This document shows positions 10,505 to 21,292 of a stretch of 42,285 nucleotides of DNA, one piece after another. Below the pieces are notes generated by a model that saw only the letters and a list, made by a program, of their open reading frames with translations, did not search any database and had not been told where the DNA came from. A program made the translations under genes and the position numbers. The DNA is from Hymenopellis radicata (Eukaryota > Basidiomycota > Agaricomycetes > Agaricales > Physalacriaceae). Numbering within the stretch: the first letter of the stretch is position 1; every line of letters begins with the position of its first letter. The stretch is taken from NCBI GenBank assembly GCA_015501595.1, contig JADNRX010000447.1, positions 1-42,285 of the forward strand, read 5' to 3'.

Positions 10505-11648
10505 GACTTTTGAACTCTCGTTTCAGTAGTACCGCTTGATTGATACTACTGTATCCAGTGTATGTATTCTTTATCGTTTGATGCTGTCTTGTAACACTTT
10601 TCATTCTCCACGACTACTTATCTCAAACAACATACCAGCAGCCGTAGCACCACCACCACCATATTCGACGCTCCTATACCTCCAACACTCTGCAAAAGCG
10701 ACTTTCGCGTCGTCGTCGTCATCTCATTTGGAGGTGCAGCCTACAAGATTGCTCACCGTCTCTCAGCGGGTAGATAGCACGGGGAGTCACCGAAACGACG
10801 GTCTCCCTAAGTGCCGCCCAGCCTTTATCCCTTCTGCCTGCCATTTTCTACGTCCTCCTCCATTGGTCTGGCCGAAACCGAGCGCTGCATTTCCACTTTC
10901 ACCTCCGTATAACTACCTTTACGCATATCTATTCACCCGTCGTGCCGTGTTATGTAGCCAAAATATACAACGTTGCCCGCAACACAGCTCCCGCACTGTT
11001 CTAGGCCCGACACAGTCAGGTCGAGACCCTCCCGCATTACTCTGTCATGGCGCGCCCCACAACGTGCCCAGCATTTAGGCAGGATCACCATAAAATTACT
11101 CACGCACTGTGCACCATCCCATTCTCTCTCTTCATCCACATCATATAGACTTCTCACTCACAAGTTCTCGGAAGGAGAGATGGAGCGGCCATAGAATACG
11201 AGCGCATACAGATCGCGGTGTAAATACACAACATGACAGTGTCAGTCCAGGTCAATGTTGAAAGCAACGAACGTCTTACTTAAATCCTGCAAAGGTCTGG
11301 GGTAGTTGGGCAACTGGCTGTAGGTCAGTATGCAGACCGCGTACAAGATGTGGTACTGAGGACCGTATTACTATGAAAAGGACGGGACTCTTATTACACT
11401 CGGTACTTACATATAATACGTGGGGCGGATGTGGGAGTCTTGCCCAGTCGTAAAGCATCCGCAACCGGCAGTTCCATCTCGGGACCTGACGCCGTGTAAC
11501 CACCACCACCACCAAGAAAAAACTTTTTGTACGGCCGTGATGCTTCCGTTTTTAGATTGCAGTGATCGCTTGGAATATGACACCCACGTTACTAGATTGA
11601 GTCCCACAGGTTACAGGACCAACTCTGCTTCGTCGACGTCTGTCTACG
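10505..11648. other. intergenic, presumed reductase promoter
   Basis: A 180-codon open frame at 10536-11078 has no homology, no domain and composition like translated non-coding DNA, so it is not called. A CAC/CCA trinucleotide run lies at 11500-11515. No TATA box is convincing near the reductase start. Confidence 0.4.
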
Positions 11649-13600
11649 ATGAGTGGAACGGCGCCAACGATCCCTACCCAGTTCCAGCAGTACAAGTAAG
11701 TTTCAATCTTCATAGTATTCGCGCCTCTAAATCTCGAGTAGCACGTATGTGGAAGATCCCAAATGGCAGCGCAAGTTTACGATAATATGGGGGTCATGTC
11801 TTGCTGTGGCGGTCGCGTTTTCGCTCCCCTACCTCTTCCAGTCTATCCGTAACAAACGCGCGTTCTTGTGGTTTGGAGGCGTGTCGGAGGACCTCAGAGC
11901 GTATACGACGATACCAGGCGAATCAGAGAAACAGACTGTACCCAGTAAAGGGGGAAGAGGAGGGTAGCGGGACTGCTGAGCACTGTTGGTGGTGTGGCGC
12001 TGTGGACGCCTCCGGGAATTGAGATGAATGCAGGTCAACGTGAGTACGCGTTAATGTAATCTACGCAGCTAACTGTCTAGTTAGTATTCGTGGTCCTCGT
12101 CTATTTGATCATCGTGCTGGTGTGCATCATCGTCAATGCTCCGTTAAGGAGAACTCCAATCGTGCAGGTAAGGTCTACACCATTTCACTGCGACCTGATT
12201 CTAACTACGAGAAAAGGATTTATGGCGCTGGCTCAGTTCCCCGTAGTGTTCTTGTTCGCTACCAAGAACTCTGTGTTATCGCTCCTACTTGGACCTGGAC
12301 ACGGATACGAGAAGCTCAACTACATCCACCGCTGGGCGAGTCGATGCATGTTCCTTGGCGCCCTCGTCCATGGCTCGCTCTGGATTGATAACCACTTGCG
12401 ATGGCACCTGCCCATCTTGGGACAACAAAAGGAGACTTCTGGCGTAGCCGCCTTTGGTGTCCTCTGCATTATCGTGCTCTCTTCATTCAGAGTGGTGAGA
12501 AATTGGAGCTACGAGACGTTCTTCGTCATCCAGTACGTTCTCTTCGCCTTCCCGAGATTCTCTCCATCTAAGGAAATATTTTCAGTGTCCTGGGTTTCTC
12601 GTCCTTCTTCATAACAGTGTGTTATCACACGCCCTATGCCTCTCCTTGGATATTCCCGCCTCTAGCATTTTACGGACTAGACATCCTCATGCGCATGTTC
12701 CGCGTTCGCATCAAGGACGCGGTCCTCCACGCCGTCGACAGCCAAATGACGATCATCGGCATAAAGGACTGCGATAGCGGGTGGGAGGCGGGCCAGCATG
12801 TGCGGCTGCGCGTCTTCATTGGCGGGCGCGTGTTCGAGAGTCACCCGCTGAGCATACTGTCTGCGCCGCGGGCGACGACGTGCTTGAGCACGCATGGCAT
12901 CACGCTCGGCGCGCGCGTGCGGGGCGACTGGACGCGGGCGGTGAATGCATATGCGCGCGAGAGCGGGGAGAAGGATGTGCAGGTGATGATCGACGGTCCG
13001 TATGGGGGGTCTAGTATCGATTTGGGCGAATACGAAAGTGTGTTGCTGTTCGCCGGCGGGAGCGGCGCGACGGTGACTGTGGGCTTGTTGGACGACATCG
13101 TGGGACGGTGTGTAAAGCACGGGCGGAGGAACGGCGAGCGGACGCGGCGGGTGTCGTTCGTGTGGTGTGTGCGGTCGTTTGGGTGCCTCGAGTGGTTCGC
13201 GCCGATGCTCAAGGAGATTGCTGCTGTCGCGGACGCGTCGACGACGCTGGATGTGCATGTTGTGGTTTATGTGACGTGTTTGTGCAATCCGGAGGCCGTG
13301 CCGCATATAGCGAACAGCGATGTGATTGTGGGACGGCCGGCGGTGAGGGAGGCGTTGGAGGGATTGGTGACGCCGCCGGTGGGAAAGAAGGTGACGGGGG
13401 CGGATGTGGATGTGGAGGCGGAGAGTGCGATGGAGGAGAGCAAGTTGGATTGGGTGGGGTTGGGCGGCGGGGTGGGTGTTGTGGCGAGTGGGCCGGAGAG
13501 TTTGACCCGGGAGGCGTCGAATGCTGTTGCTCGGCTTTCGATGGCAAGAGGTAGGGAACTTGGGGGTGTTGCGCTTCATACGGAGATGTTTACTTCATAG
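11649..13600 (+). CDS. ferric/cupric metalloreductase (FRE/NOX-like)
   Basis: Transmembrane flavocytochrome moving electrons from NADPH via FAD and two hemes to extracellular Fe(III) or Cu(II). Exons: 11649-11695, 11742-12039, 12085-12167, 12217-12532, 12586-13600. Heme His pairs are HRW and ALVHGS in one helix pair and the spliced VIH and CYHTP in the next. The FAD site is ESHPLSI; the NADPH region has DGPYGG, AGGSGAT and a C-terminal ASGPESL. Two one-base losses break the frame: the G5 run at about 11950 (VPSKGG/RRVAGLL) and AA at about 12146 (before ENSNRAG). Adding one base at each gives 1,761 nt (586 aa), a whole number of codons. The last exon is markedly GC-rich. Partner of the Ctr gene upstream by context; iron versus copper preference is not readable. 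Confidence 0.9.
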
Positions 13601-14329
13601 TAGTAGTAGAACATTTGGACAGTGTAAATCTGTAGATTACTTGATATGCAGTCGTTATTGCGACAAGTCACCCAGGTCGACGTGATGAGTTCTCTTTGCG
13701 CTACGGTTTCCATTGTCTTTATGACTACTACTGCCCTTGACAAGGCCGCCCTTTGAAATCCATATACTAGACTTGTAAATCTTGAACTCAAGGACGCACT
13801 GCACAGTACAGTTTGGAGCTTTGCTCCAAAACCCTCGCGAGTTTTTGCTTCCGCTCCTAAAACCTCGAAGGTGAGTTTTGGGTGCCTATGTACTTACGTC
13901 GAAACGAAAGGTTCACTACCACGTGGTTTGTAATTCATTAGGTCATCAGCATTGAGCATCTTCAACTCGTTCATCACTGTCCCATTCTGAATTGCCCTGC
14001 TGAGCGACATGAGCTTCCGAAGATGTCTTCCATACTGGTCTTCTTCGCAGAGACTATCTTCGAAACAGGCCCTGTTCCTCAATAACATGGTGGTCGCATA
14101 CTCCGAGTTACTGCATCCACGCGTACCAAGTGATATATGCCCAGGTACTAGTCGGAAGGATCATCACCGTGTTATCTTCAGCTCAGTATCTAGGCCAGGC
14201 GTGAGAGGGCAGAGAAATCGCGTATTTTGCAGCTTCAATGACGGGCCACCGGTGCTTTTAGAACTCTCTTGTAAAGAGCATATAAGACGCGACAGAAACT
14301 ACTTGGGACAAGCTTCCTTCTTCTAAACG
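13601..14329. other. intergenic with a short hairpin; subtilase promoter at the right
   Basis: A perfect hairpin TTTGGAGC-TTT-GCTCCAAA lies at 13812-13830, followed by AACCCTCGCGAG and AAAACCTCG echoes that look like a decayed small repeat. A 64-codon minus-strand frame at 13894-14088 looks faintly gene-like but has no recognisable domain and no partner exons, so it is left uncalled. Confidence 0.4.
14281..14286 (+). promoter_or_regulatory. TATA box of the subtilase gene
   Basis: TATAAG lies 49 bp before the ATG at 14330, in the sequence GAGCATATAAGACGC. Position and sequence are typical of regulated secreted-enzyme genes in fungi. Confidence 0.55.
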
Positions 14330-17300
14330 ATGTGGCTTACCTCGCTGGCAATTCTCCCCGCGCTGGGCGTCGCCTTCGCTCAGAACGCAAACAAGACTAG
14401 TATCGTTCGCAATCGCTTCATTGTGGAACTCGCTGCAACTGTACGTCGCTTGTTGCACGCCTCGATGATGAATTCATAATCGTACGCATTTTCAGGACTC
14501 CCATGCGTCGTTCTATCGATCCGCAAAGTCATCCCCCGCCCTTGGCAATGTCGTGCCACACTTCAATTTTACATCGGATGTGTTTGCTGGCGCTTCGTTC
14601 TCTACAAGCAAGGACGTCAATTTGTCTAGCATCTTGGAGTTGGATAATGTTGTGGGCGTCTGGCCCGTTCAACTTGTTCCCTTGGGACCGAGTATCCCAG
14701 AAGCACAAGGCGACGACGCGTTGGCGCAGAATTGGACATCTCACAGCGCCACCGGCGTAGATAAACTTCATGCGCAAGGCATCCTAGGTGAAGGCGCTGT
14801 TGTCGGTGTCGTCGACACTGGTGTATACTATCCAATGAGGCGGTAGGTAGTCATCGGTATCTGCTACAATAGCTTACCTTCGTCACGTAGCTTGGGGGAG
14901 GATTCGGAGATGGCTACAAAGTTATTGGCGGTTACGACTTCATTGGCGACGGCGGTACGATTTCTTCAGACGCTGTAATCTTCCACTGCTGACAGTTCCA
15001 TCAGATTGGCCTTATGAAGAGGCGACCCCCGACGATGATCCGCTGGATGAACTAGGACATGGGACCCATGTGTCTGGTATCATCGTTGGGGAATCAGATT
15101 AGTATGTCTTCTCAACTCGTTCCTAGCCTGACTTCATGTCGGTCGATACAGTTTCGTTGGTGTTGCCCCCAAGGCTAAGTTGAGGGTCTACAAAGTGTTC
15201 GGTAGATATGTACGCAATCCCCATATTTCGTGAATCGAAAGCTAACGCTTGGCAGGACGGCACTTACACTGACGTCCTGATGGCGGCATTTACGATGGCC
15301 TACGAGGACGGCGTGGACATCATTACTGCCAGTATTGGTGGTCCAGGCGGATTCTCCAGTGACCCGTGCGACAGTTTTCTAGATTGATTCTTCTAGTCTG
15401 ATATCGTTATGACAGATGGGCGGACTTGGGTTCCCGCATTGTCGAAAAAGGCGTAGTGGTCACTATTGCTGCAGGCAATTCTGGCGCCGCTGGTAAATAT
15501 CAACGTTCTCTTTGGTTTCACCGTCACTTATACTTGGATATAGGCGCGTTCTATGCCAGTAATGGTGATGCCGGAAAGGTATTTCATCCTCGTGCAACAC
15601 CTTCGAGTATCTAACACATATATGTGCTTAGAACGTCGTGGCGGTAGCTTCAGTTGAGAACGAAGCGGTCGCGGCTTACGAGTCTCACCTCACGATTTCT
15701 TCCGACTCGGACGCGGAAACTAGACTCATCGTGAGTTCTAAATCGAGGTAAAAAATGATATCTAACGTGTCTTACTAAGGGATACTTCCCTGGAGATGAT
15801 GCGTTCTTCAATGCAGGAAATTACACGATCAAAGTGTTATCCTTCAATCAAACGAACCCCGCAGAGGCATGCGAGCCGTACGGTGACGATGTTGGCGATC
15901 TCTCTGGTGTTGTTGTCATGGTTCGGTGTGTTCAATGTTTCTACCAGGATCTATTCCCTCGTATTGAGCTTTCTTTCAGGCGCGGTACTTGTACCTTTGC
16001 AACCAAAGCGGCCAATCTGGAAGCGCATAACGCAAGCTTGATACTGCAAGTGACTACTTTATGACGGTTTCAAGTTGTTCACTCAATGCGAAAACAGGTT
16101 TTATAATAACGAAGGACCGTTGATCCAGCCATCCGTCGGTTCTTTCATTTCAACAAGTAAGCACTGCCGGCTTGAAGGTCCAGCTGAAATTCGACCTGAA
16201 CGATCCTCAAGCGGGACTGATATCAGCGGACACGGGGGCCGTGATTATTGAAGCGCTTCAAGCTGGTTCTTCTGTTGTCTTCAACGTTCCCGATGAGCTC
16301 AACATCGTTGGCGTGGACGACCCGATCTATGGCTCAACACCAAGTACATTCAGCAGCCTTGGTCCGTTGTATGATTTGACGCGTAAGTTGTTTCACTGTC
16401 TGATTGTAGCACCGACTCAGTTACCACAGTCAAACCACAAATCGCGGCTCCTGGTGGAAAGATTTTCTCCACTTATATGGATGGCTACGCCATTTTGAGT
16501 GGCACTTCGATGGCCACGCCCTACATCGCCGGCGTCGCTGCTCTGTACGTTGGTGCTCATGGGGGACGCGTCAAGCACGGGTCTGGCTTTGCCAAGGTTC
16601 GTAGTATCGATGGTTCTTGAAAGTTGTACGCTGATTTTAACTTCCTTAGGCGCTCTCGGCACGCCTTGTTAACAGTGGTTACACCCTTCCATACTACGAC
16701 AGCACGAATTTGAGAAAGGACCTTTTTGCCCCGGCTATCCAGATGGGCAATGGCATGATCGACGCCTACAAGGTTCTGCACTCCGGCACTGCATTGAATT
16801 TGGACCGAATCGAGCTCAACGACACGGCTCACTTCCAATCGACACACCACATATCGGTCACGAACAATGGTCGTTCCATCGTCTTCTACTCGTTTTCCGT
16901 CCTGCCTTACGCCGGATTCAACGCAATGAACGTGGAGGAAAACCGCCTTAGTTCGTCGCGAGAATTTGAACCCATTACTGCTGTTCCCTCCGTTGTTTTT
17001 AGCCAAAAACATGTACCAGTTCTCCCTGGTCGCTCTGCCACCGTGTCCGTCGAGTTTTCACCTCCGGAAGGACTGGATGCTTTGGCATTGCCCATCTATA
17101 GCGGAAAGATCGTGGTTTCGGGAAGTAATGGTGACGAGTTGGGTATCCCATACTTTGGACTCGCAGCGGATCTGAAAAGCGTCTTCGATACGAGTTTCAA
17201 GTCTTTCTATCCGTTCTCGGTGTCGACCTTGAACCGTTACAATATCAATACCAAACCCTGGTGGACTTTCGATCTCTCCATCTATGACTATCCCATCATA

Positions 17301-17736
17301 TACGTTGCGATCCGCTATGGTGCACCGGAAATACGCTTCGATGTGGGTTCTTGCCATCTTATCCTTGACTTGATCACTGACGTCGATTTAGATCTACGAG
17401 CCGGGATACACAGAAGACCAATGGGAGTACCCTCCCAGCGTTGGCAGTAATGGCTATCTCGGCGCTGCGACGACTTATGCCGGCTCTGAGAACGGGGGCT
17501 ATTTCAACCCCGCCACTATGTCCACAGACGATGTCATCCCTTTCCCACTCGTAGAGGTTAGCCGGAACGCTGAGACGGAATGGTCTTACCACGAATATTG
17601 GTGGCTCGGATCGTTCGCCAATGGCAGTGACATCGTCAATGGTCAGTATGCTCTCCGTTTTGCAGTGCTGAGGCCGTTTGGAGAAAGAGCAGTGGCGAGT
17701 GATTGGTCTGTGTGGAGTACTCAGTGTTGTCAATAA
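14330..17736 (+). CDS. secreted subtilisin-like serine protease (S8, PA domain), C-terminus altered by a transposon
   Basis: Extracellular endoprotease. Order: signal peptide ([17 protein letters not shown]), I9-type propeptide (RFIVELAAT...), then the S8 catalytic core with Asp in VVGVVDTG (14814), His in [10 protein letters not shown] (15058) and Ser in [12 protein letters not shown] (16507). A PA insert ([18 protein letters not shown]) sits between His and Ser, and an Fn3-like region follows. At least ten short introns, e.g. 14441-14495, 14843-14890, 14955-14995, 15102-15151, 15210-15255, 15366-15415. Homopolymer slips: AATGAG at about 14834 (one A short), TTTTA near 16099 (one T short) and an extra A near 16157. 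The final codons QCCQ plus stop come from the hAT-like element starting at 17722. Beyond that element the ancestral frame resumes for about a dozen codons. Family certain; exact exon set less so. Confidence 0.88.
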
Positions 17737-18502
17737 GACTTAACCCTTAAGAGTTTTTAAGCCCTTAATGAAGTTATTAACTTACCCTTAAGAATCGGAG
17801 AAGCAAAGGTAAGGCCTTAATAAAGCTTAAGGTTAGCAGATCACATGACCAGTTCTTGTCCACAAGAGGATAAATTGATGCTATGAGATGTAAAAGTGTA
17901 TAGAAGAAGCTATTTTGAAGACTTTACAGATTCTGCATCACTTATGATACTGTACCGTTTCGACCCTAAGTTCGCATAACGCGTCACTCGGGCCTGAGAA
18001 CCGAACTTAGCCTAAACCATAACGCATCACGGACCACAAATCTAGGGTTAAATCGCCCAAAACGGCAAAAATTTCGGTTCCCGCCTACGGCGGGACGTCC
18101 AAATATAGTAATTTGGACCCTTGTGCCTGGCTACGAACTTGTTTCATATAAGTTCGTAGCATAACGCGTCACAGGCCGCGAACCTACGGTCGAAACTGTA
18201 CAGTACTGGTAGAAGAGTAGCTGATGACTCATCTGAGCCTAATCTAGCATATATCTGTATACATACTGCAGATGTGGGTGTTTAATAGGTTTGCATGTAG
18301 CTTAGAAGTCAATCACCTACCTTCTTCATTATTCGCATAGCATAAGTAGAGATTCAGCCTAGATACGTGGAAGATAAGCACCTATATAATTTTATAGGAG
18401 CCTTAATTAAGCCCTTAAATTAATGTCTTAATTAAGCCTTAAATTGATATTAAGCTCTTAAATTCAAAACATGGGCTTAATTAAGGCCTTATTGACAACA
18501 CT
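17722..18502. mobile_element. hAT-like non-autonomous element (about 781 bp)
   Basis: Ends CAGTGTTGTCAATAAG and its inverted copy CTTATTGACAACACT, flanked by the 8-bp duplication GGAGTACT (17714-17721 and 18503-18510). TIRs starting CAGTG and 8-bp target duplications are hallmarks of hAT elements. Subterminal regions are packed with CCTTAA/CTTAAG motifs (17749-17840 and 18400-18490), as hAT transposase-binding regions often are. No transposase ORF. It carries the MITE at 17950-18203 inside it and supplies the stop codon of the subtilase gene. Confidence 0.85.
17950..18203. mobile_element. TA-flanked MITE, copy 2 (254 bp), nested in the hAT-like element
   Basis: TIRs CTGTACCGTTTCGACC and the complement of CTGTACAGTTTCGACC, each flanked by TA (17948-17949, 18204-18205). 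Three internal copies of CATAACG(C)(G/A)TCAC occur near 17975, 18018 and 18168. A GC-rich hairpin CCCGCCTACGGCGGG occurs near 18080-18095. Same plan as copies 1 and 3. Confidence 0.85.
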
Positions 18503-18602
18503 GGAGTACTCCCGAGGTGACTGTCAACCGTACAACTCCGGCGTAATCATTGTAAGGAAATTGGAGTTATGTAGTACACATATCGGATGAGGCGTGCTTG
18601 AT

Positions 18603-20156
18603 TCATCGTCTGTATAATCCACTGACTTGTACACCTTCAACTGCGAACACTTTGAGACTGCTCCTTGCTGGAAGTACCATTCTTGCCAAGGAAGCACAAG
18701 GATGATGCTGTAAGGGCGGGATCAGTAGGTGGCAAAGAACAGAGCAGGAAATACTTACCTGAACTGCAGAGCGTGACTCCGCAATACGCATAAGCGAATC
18801 GTGAAATTCGTCGATATTGGCAAAGCCACACCCGTGAAGATCGAGAATCTTAAGAGATGGCAACAGGACCGCGCCTCCTTCTGTGCCACCCACAGTAAGA
18901 CCGTCCAGAAACTCTGTGGTGACACTTTCGTCCTTCAGCTCAAAATCTTCAACACCGGACATAGGACGCAGGAAGTTGAGCAGCATTCTGGTGCCACCAA
19001 TGTAATTCGACCGGCTCGAAGGCTCTGTCATGGAGCAAGTAATGCAGAGAGTTGAAATTCGATGGAAGTCGGGGTGTGGAACGAGGGCCGTGCAATACAA
19101 TGGACGACGGGTTGAAAAGGTAAGAGTAAGGCAGCAAATGGATGGCATCCGCAAAATATGGAGAAACGTCTCGATCTCGCGCGCCTTGTGGTCACTGTTA
19201 ACCTCAAGACGCTTTAGGGCCGGGAGAGTGATCAAACGTCCAGAGAGATCTGGAAGAAAAGATGGAGTGATAAAGGCGATTGTCATTGTTAACTCTTCTA
19301 TGCTGGTTAATTGTTGGAGACTAGGAAGGAAATCGGACTCCAACTGGCCGAAATAGCATGACAGTCTCGATAGCTTGCTCCAAGGAAATTCGCCAAGGGT
19401 TTTGTACGCATCGACTTCAGTGTCCGAAGGGTATAAATGCAAGATTCTGACGTTCTGGACATTCCTGAAAGTGTCCACAGGGACATCTGTTCCATCACCC
19501 GGATTCTCGTCACGTACACCCAACTCCTGCAATAAAGGAAATTCACATCCGGACAAGGACTGCAATGATGGCGATGACATGTGAGCGTTTAGTATCCGCC
19601 AGCGCGTCGTGCTTTCCTTCAAGAGAGGCATTAAAGGGTGATTGCCGATCTCCATGTCCCCGCTAACAATATTGACGCAGAGGTCAAGCTTGGCAGACCT
19701 TTCGAATAGCAACGAGCCCACGAAAGAGCATTGGCGAGGGGAGAAACGGGTATACCGTCTGAAATCGAGGTATATCACCGACCACAAGCGTGGAAGGGAA
19801 AGGGCAATTTCTCGCCATCTATGACAAACATGGGAGATATTCCAGGGATGGTTGAGAGGACAGAGGCTGTCAAAGTTCGTGCCACGCCAAGACCAGTCAA
19901 CCTCGTGATGGTCCACGCTCGGAGTACAGGAAAGGAAGATCTCCGTGAGGATATCTTGAGGGAGGGATCGCATGGGATGAAGAATTCTCTTCGCGTCGGC
20001 GATCCTACGCGACGCGGTCTCCTGTAGACCCATCAGTGCAGAAAGTGTCTCTTGGGCTTTTATTATCTGGGGCTGGAGAGCATCGATGTATGCAGACGAT
20101 TCCTGGACAATTTGAAGAAGAATGGCGGCTTCGGCTTCAAGTGGGGGAGCGTTCAC
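18603..20156 (-). CDS. F-box protein with LRR-like C-terminal region
   Basis: Probable substrate-recognition subunit of an SCF ubiquitin ligase, a family hugely expanded in Agaricomycetes. Residues 1-60 form an amphipathic or coiled segment (QIVQESSAYIDALQPQI...). The F-box is at about 63-135 (LPQDILTEIFLSC ... WNISHVCHRWREIALSLPRLWS). Degenerate leucine-rich repeats make up the rest. The frame is open for 517 codons. A canonical 51-nt GT-AG intron (18758-18708) sits near the 3' end in phase with the codons, so both spliced and retained forms would be open. An inverted truncated paralogue lies at 2077-3045. The substrate is unknown. Confidence 0.85.
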   Translation of the reverse strand: MNAPPLEAEAAILLQIVQESSAYIDALQPQIIKAQETLSALMGLQETASRRIADAKRILHPMRSLPQDILTEIFLSCTPSVDHHEVDWSWRGTNFDSLCPLNHPWNISHVCHRWREIALSLPRLWSVIYLDFRRYTRFSPRQCSFVGSLLFERSAKLDLCVNIVSGDMEIGNHPLMPLLKESTTRWRILNAHMSSPSLQSLSGCEFPLLQELGVRDENPGDGTDVPVDTFRNVQNVRILHLYPSDTEVDAYKTLGEFPWSKLSRLSCYFGQLESDFLPSLQQLTSIEELTMTIAFITPSFLPDLSGRLITLPALKRLEVNSDHKAREIETFLHILRMPSICCLTLTFSTRRPLYCTALVPHPDFHRISTLCITCSMTEPSSRSNYIGGTRMLLNFLRPMSGVEDFELKDESVTTEFLDGLTVGGTEGGAVLLPSLKILDLHGCGFANIDEFHDSLMRIAESRSAVQVSISCSVLCHLLIPPLQHHPCASLARMVLPARSSLKVFAVEGVQVSGLYRR

Positions 20157-20994
20157 GGAGAGAAGCTCCGAGAAGCCGGGCGAAGGGGGATTTCAGATGG
20201 AGGGGCATTAAGCCCACAGGAAGGACAAAAGGGTCGGGACATTCCTGCCATCAGGGTAATGTGTGCGAAACCACTGAGGGTTTTGAATAGCAAGGCGGAA
20301 GGACGGCGGAGATATCTGCGTAAATTACGGGTTGGAAGGGATGTCGACGACGCTACAAACATGATTGGACCTTCTGTTGCTGCTTGAACATCAAGGCTTA
20401 CCTGTATGTTTCTAAACAATTGACTGCTTCCAAACAAAGTCCTGTGAGCACCGAGGAACGGTGAGGCGTGCGCCAAAAGCATGTCGTCCAAAACCTCTGC
20501 TTTATGTCCTGCCAAACACCCACAAACACACAAGCGCGCCTCGCGCATTCTTTCTCCTCCTGAGTTACTACTGAGTCCTGATCCGTCGATATCCTACACC
20601 GTCGACGAACGGGAGACAGTGAGAGCTTAATGAAATTTGCCAAAGGCTCTCACGTTGTAGCACGTGAGATGGTGGATACGCCAGCGGCCATGACCATATA
20701 TTGACAAGCAAGTTTGGAGGATTGAAATTCAAGAAACGTATGGACAATACGTAGTACTCGGAGATGAGTGAAACGGGGGGACTGTGATTGATACGCGAAT
20801 AATACACGTCTGTACAGACTTTCTCTCTGCAGAGAGCACTCAAAGAACTGAGCGAACTAGCTCTGTTTATAAACACAGAGGCATATCGCTCACCAGTTGT
20901 CGGTATACAACGTCTGTTTACAATCTGTCTAACTTATAGTCTCTTGGAGGCCCGCGTTGCGCGTCATGATGTAGCCACCATGTGTGTTACACTC
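20157..20994. other. 5' flank of the F-box gene, no other gene seen
   Basis: Only short ORFs on both strands. TTTATAAA at 20868-20875 on the plus strand is the only TATA-like motif. The stretch ends at the retrotransposon target duplication CTAAC (20995-20999). Confidence 0.4.
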
Positions 20995-20999
20995 CTAAC

Positions 21000-21273
21000 T
21001 GTAAGAGTTGTTTCTTATGGGTCCGCGTAGCGATCCGGAAGGGCAACGAGTACTTGGTGTAGATGTCGAATGGAAAGAAGAATCGTAATCCTCTTGAACC
21101 GTCGGCGGGAGCGGCGCACGTTTGCGACCAGTGCTCAGCGACACGAGAGTAAAAGATAAGATTGATTGATTTGTTTACATGAGTTTGGCTATTACATCTA
21201 CTCTACTGGCGAAGCCCGCGGATTGTAATACGACTTGTAATGTTACATATTGAAGAAAGAAAGAACTCTTACA
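21000..21273 (-). repeat. 3' LTR (274 bp, short form)
   Basis: Bounded by TGTAAGAGTTGTTTC and GAAAGAACTCTTACA. It matches 37272-37522 plus 39045-39067 of the other LTR with a single T/C difference (near 21019 versus 37291). Unlike the right LTR it has ACATAT only once (21246-21251) and lacks the tandem units. Confidence 0.95.
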
Positions 21274-21284
21274 CCACCCCCCCA
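21274..21284 (-). other. polypurine tract
   Basis: On the minus strand CTGGGGGGGTGG runs directly into the 3' LTR start TGTAAG. This is the expected place and composition for the plus-strand priming site and fixes the element's orientation. The ORF3 stop lies only 8-9 nt before it. Confidence 0.85.
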
Positions 21285-21292
21285 GTCGTAGC

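Noticed and set aside
10536..11078. 180-codon plus-strand ORF
   Set aside because: No domain, no homology, low-complexity Ser/Pro composition and no promoter or splice context; likely chance.
12677..13579. 300-codon ORF on the minus strand
   Set aside because: It is an antisense shadow of the GC-rich last exon of the metalloreductase; the composition (Arg/His/Pro) is that of a translated opposite strand.
13894..14088. 64-codon minus-strand frame (ends EPFVST)
   Set aside because: Looks mildly protein-like but no partner exon, domain or homologue can be named.
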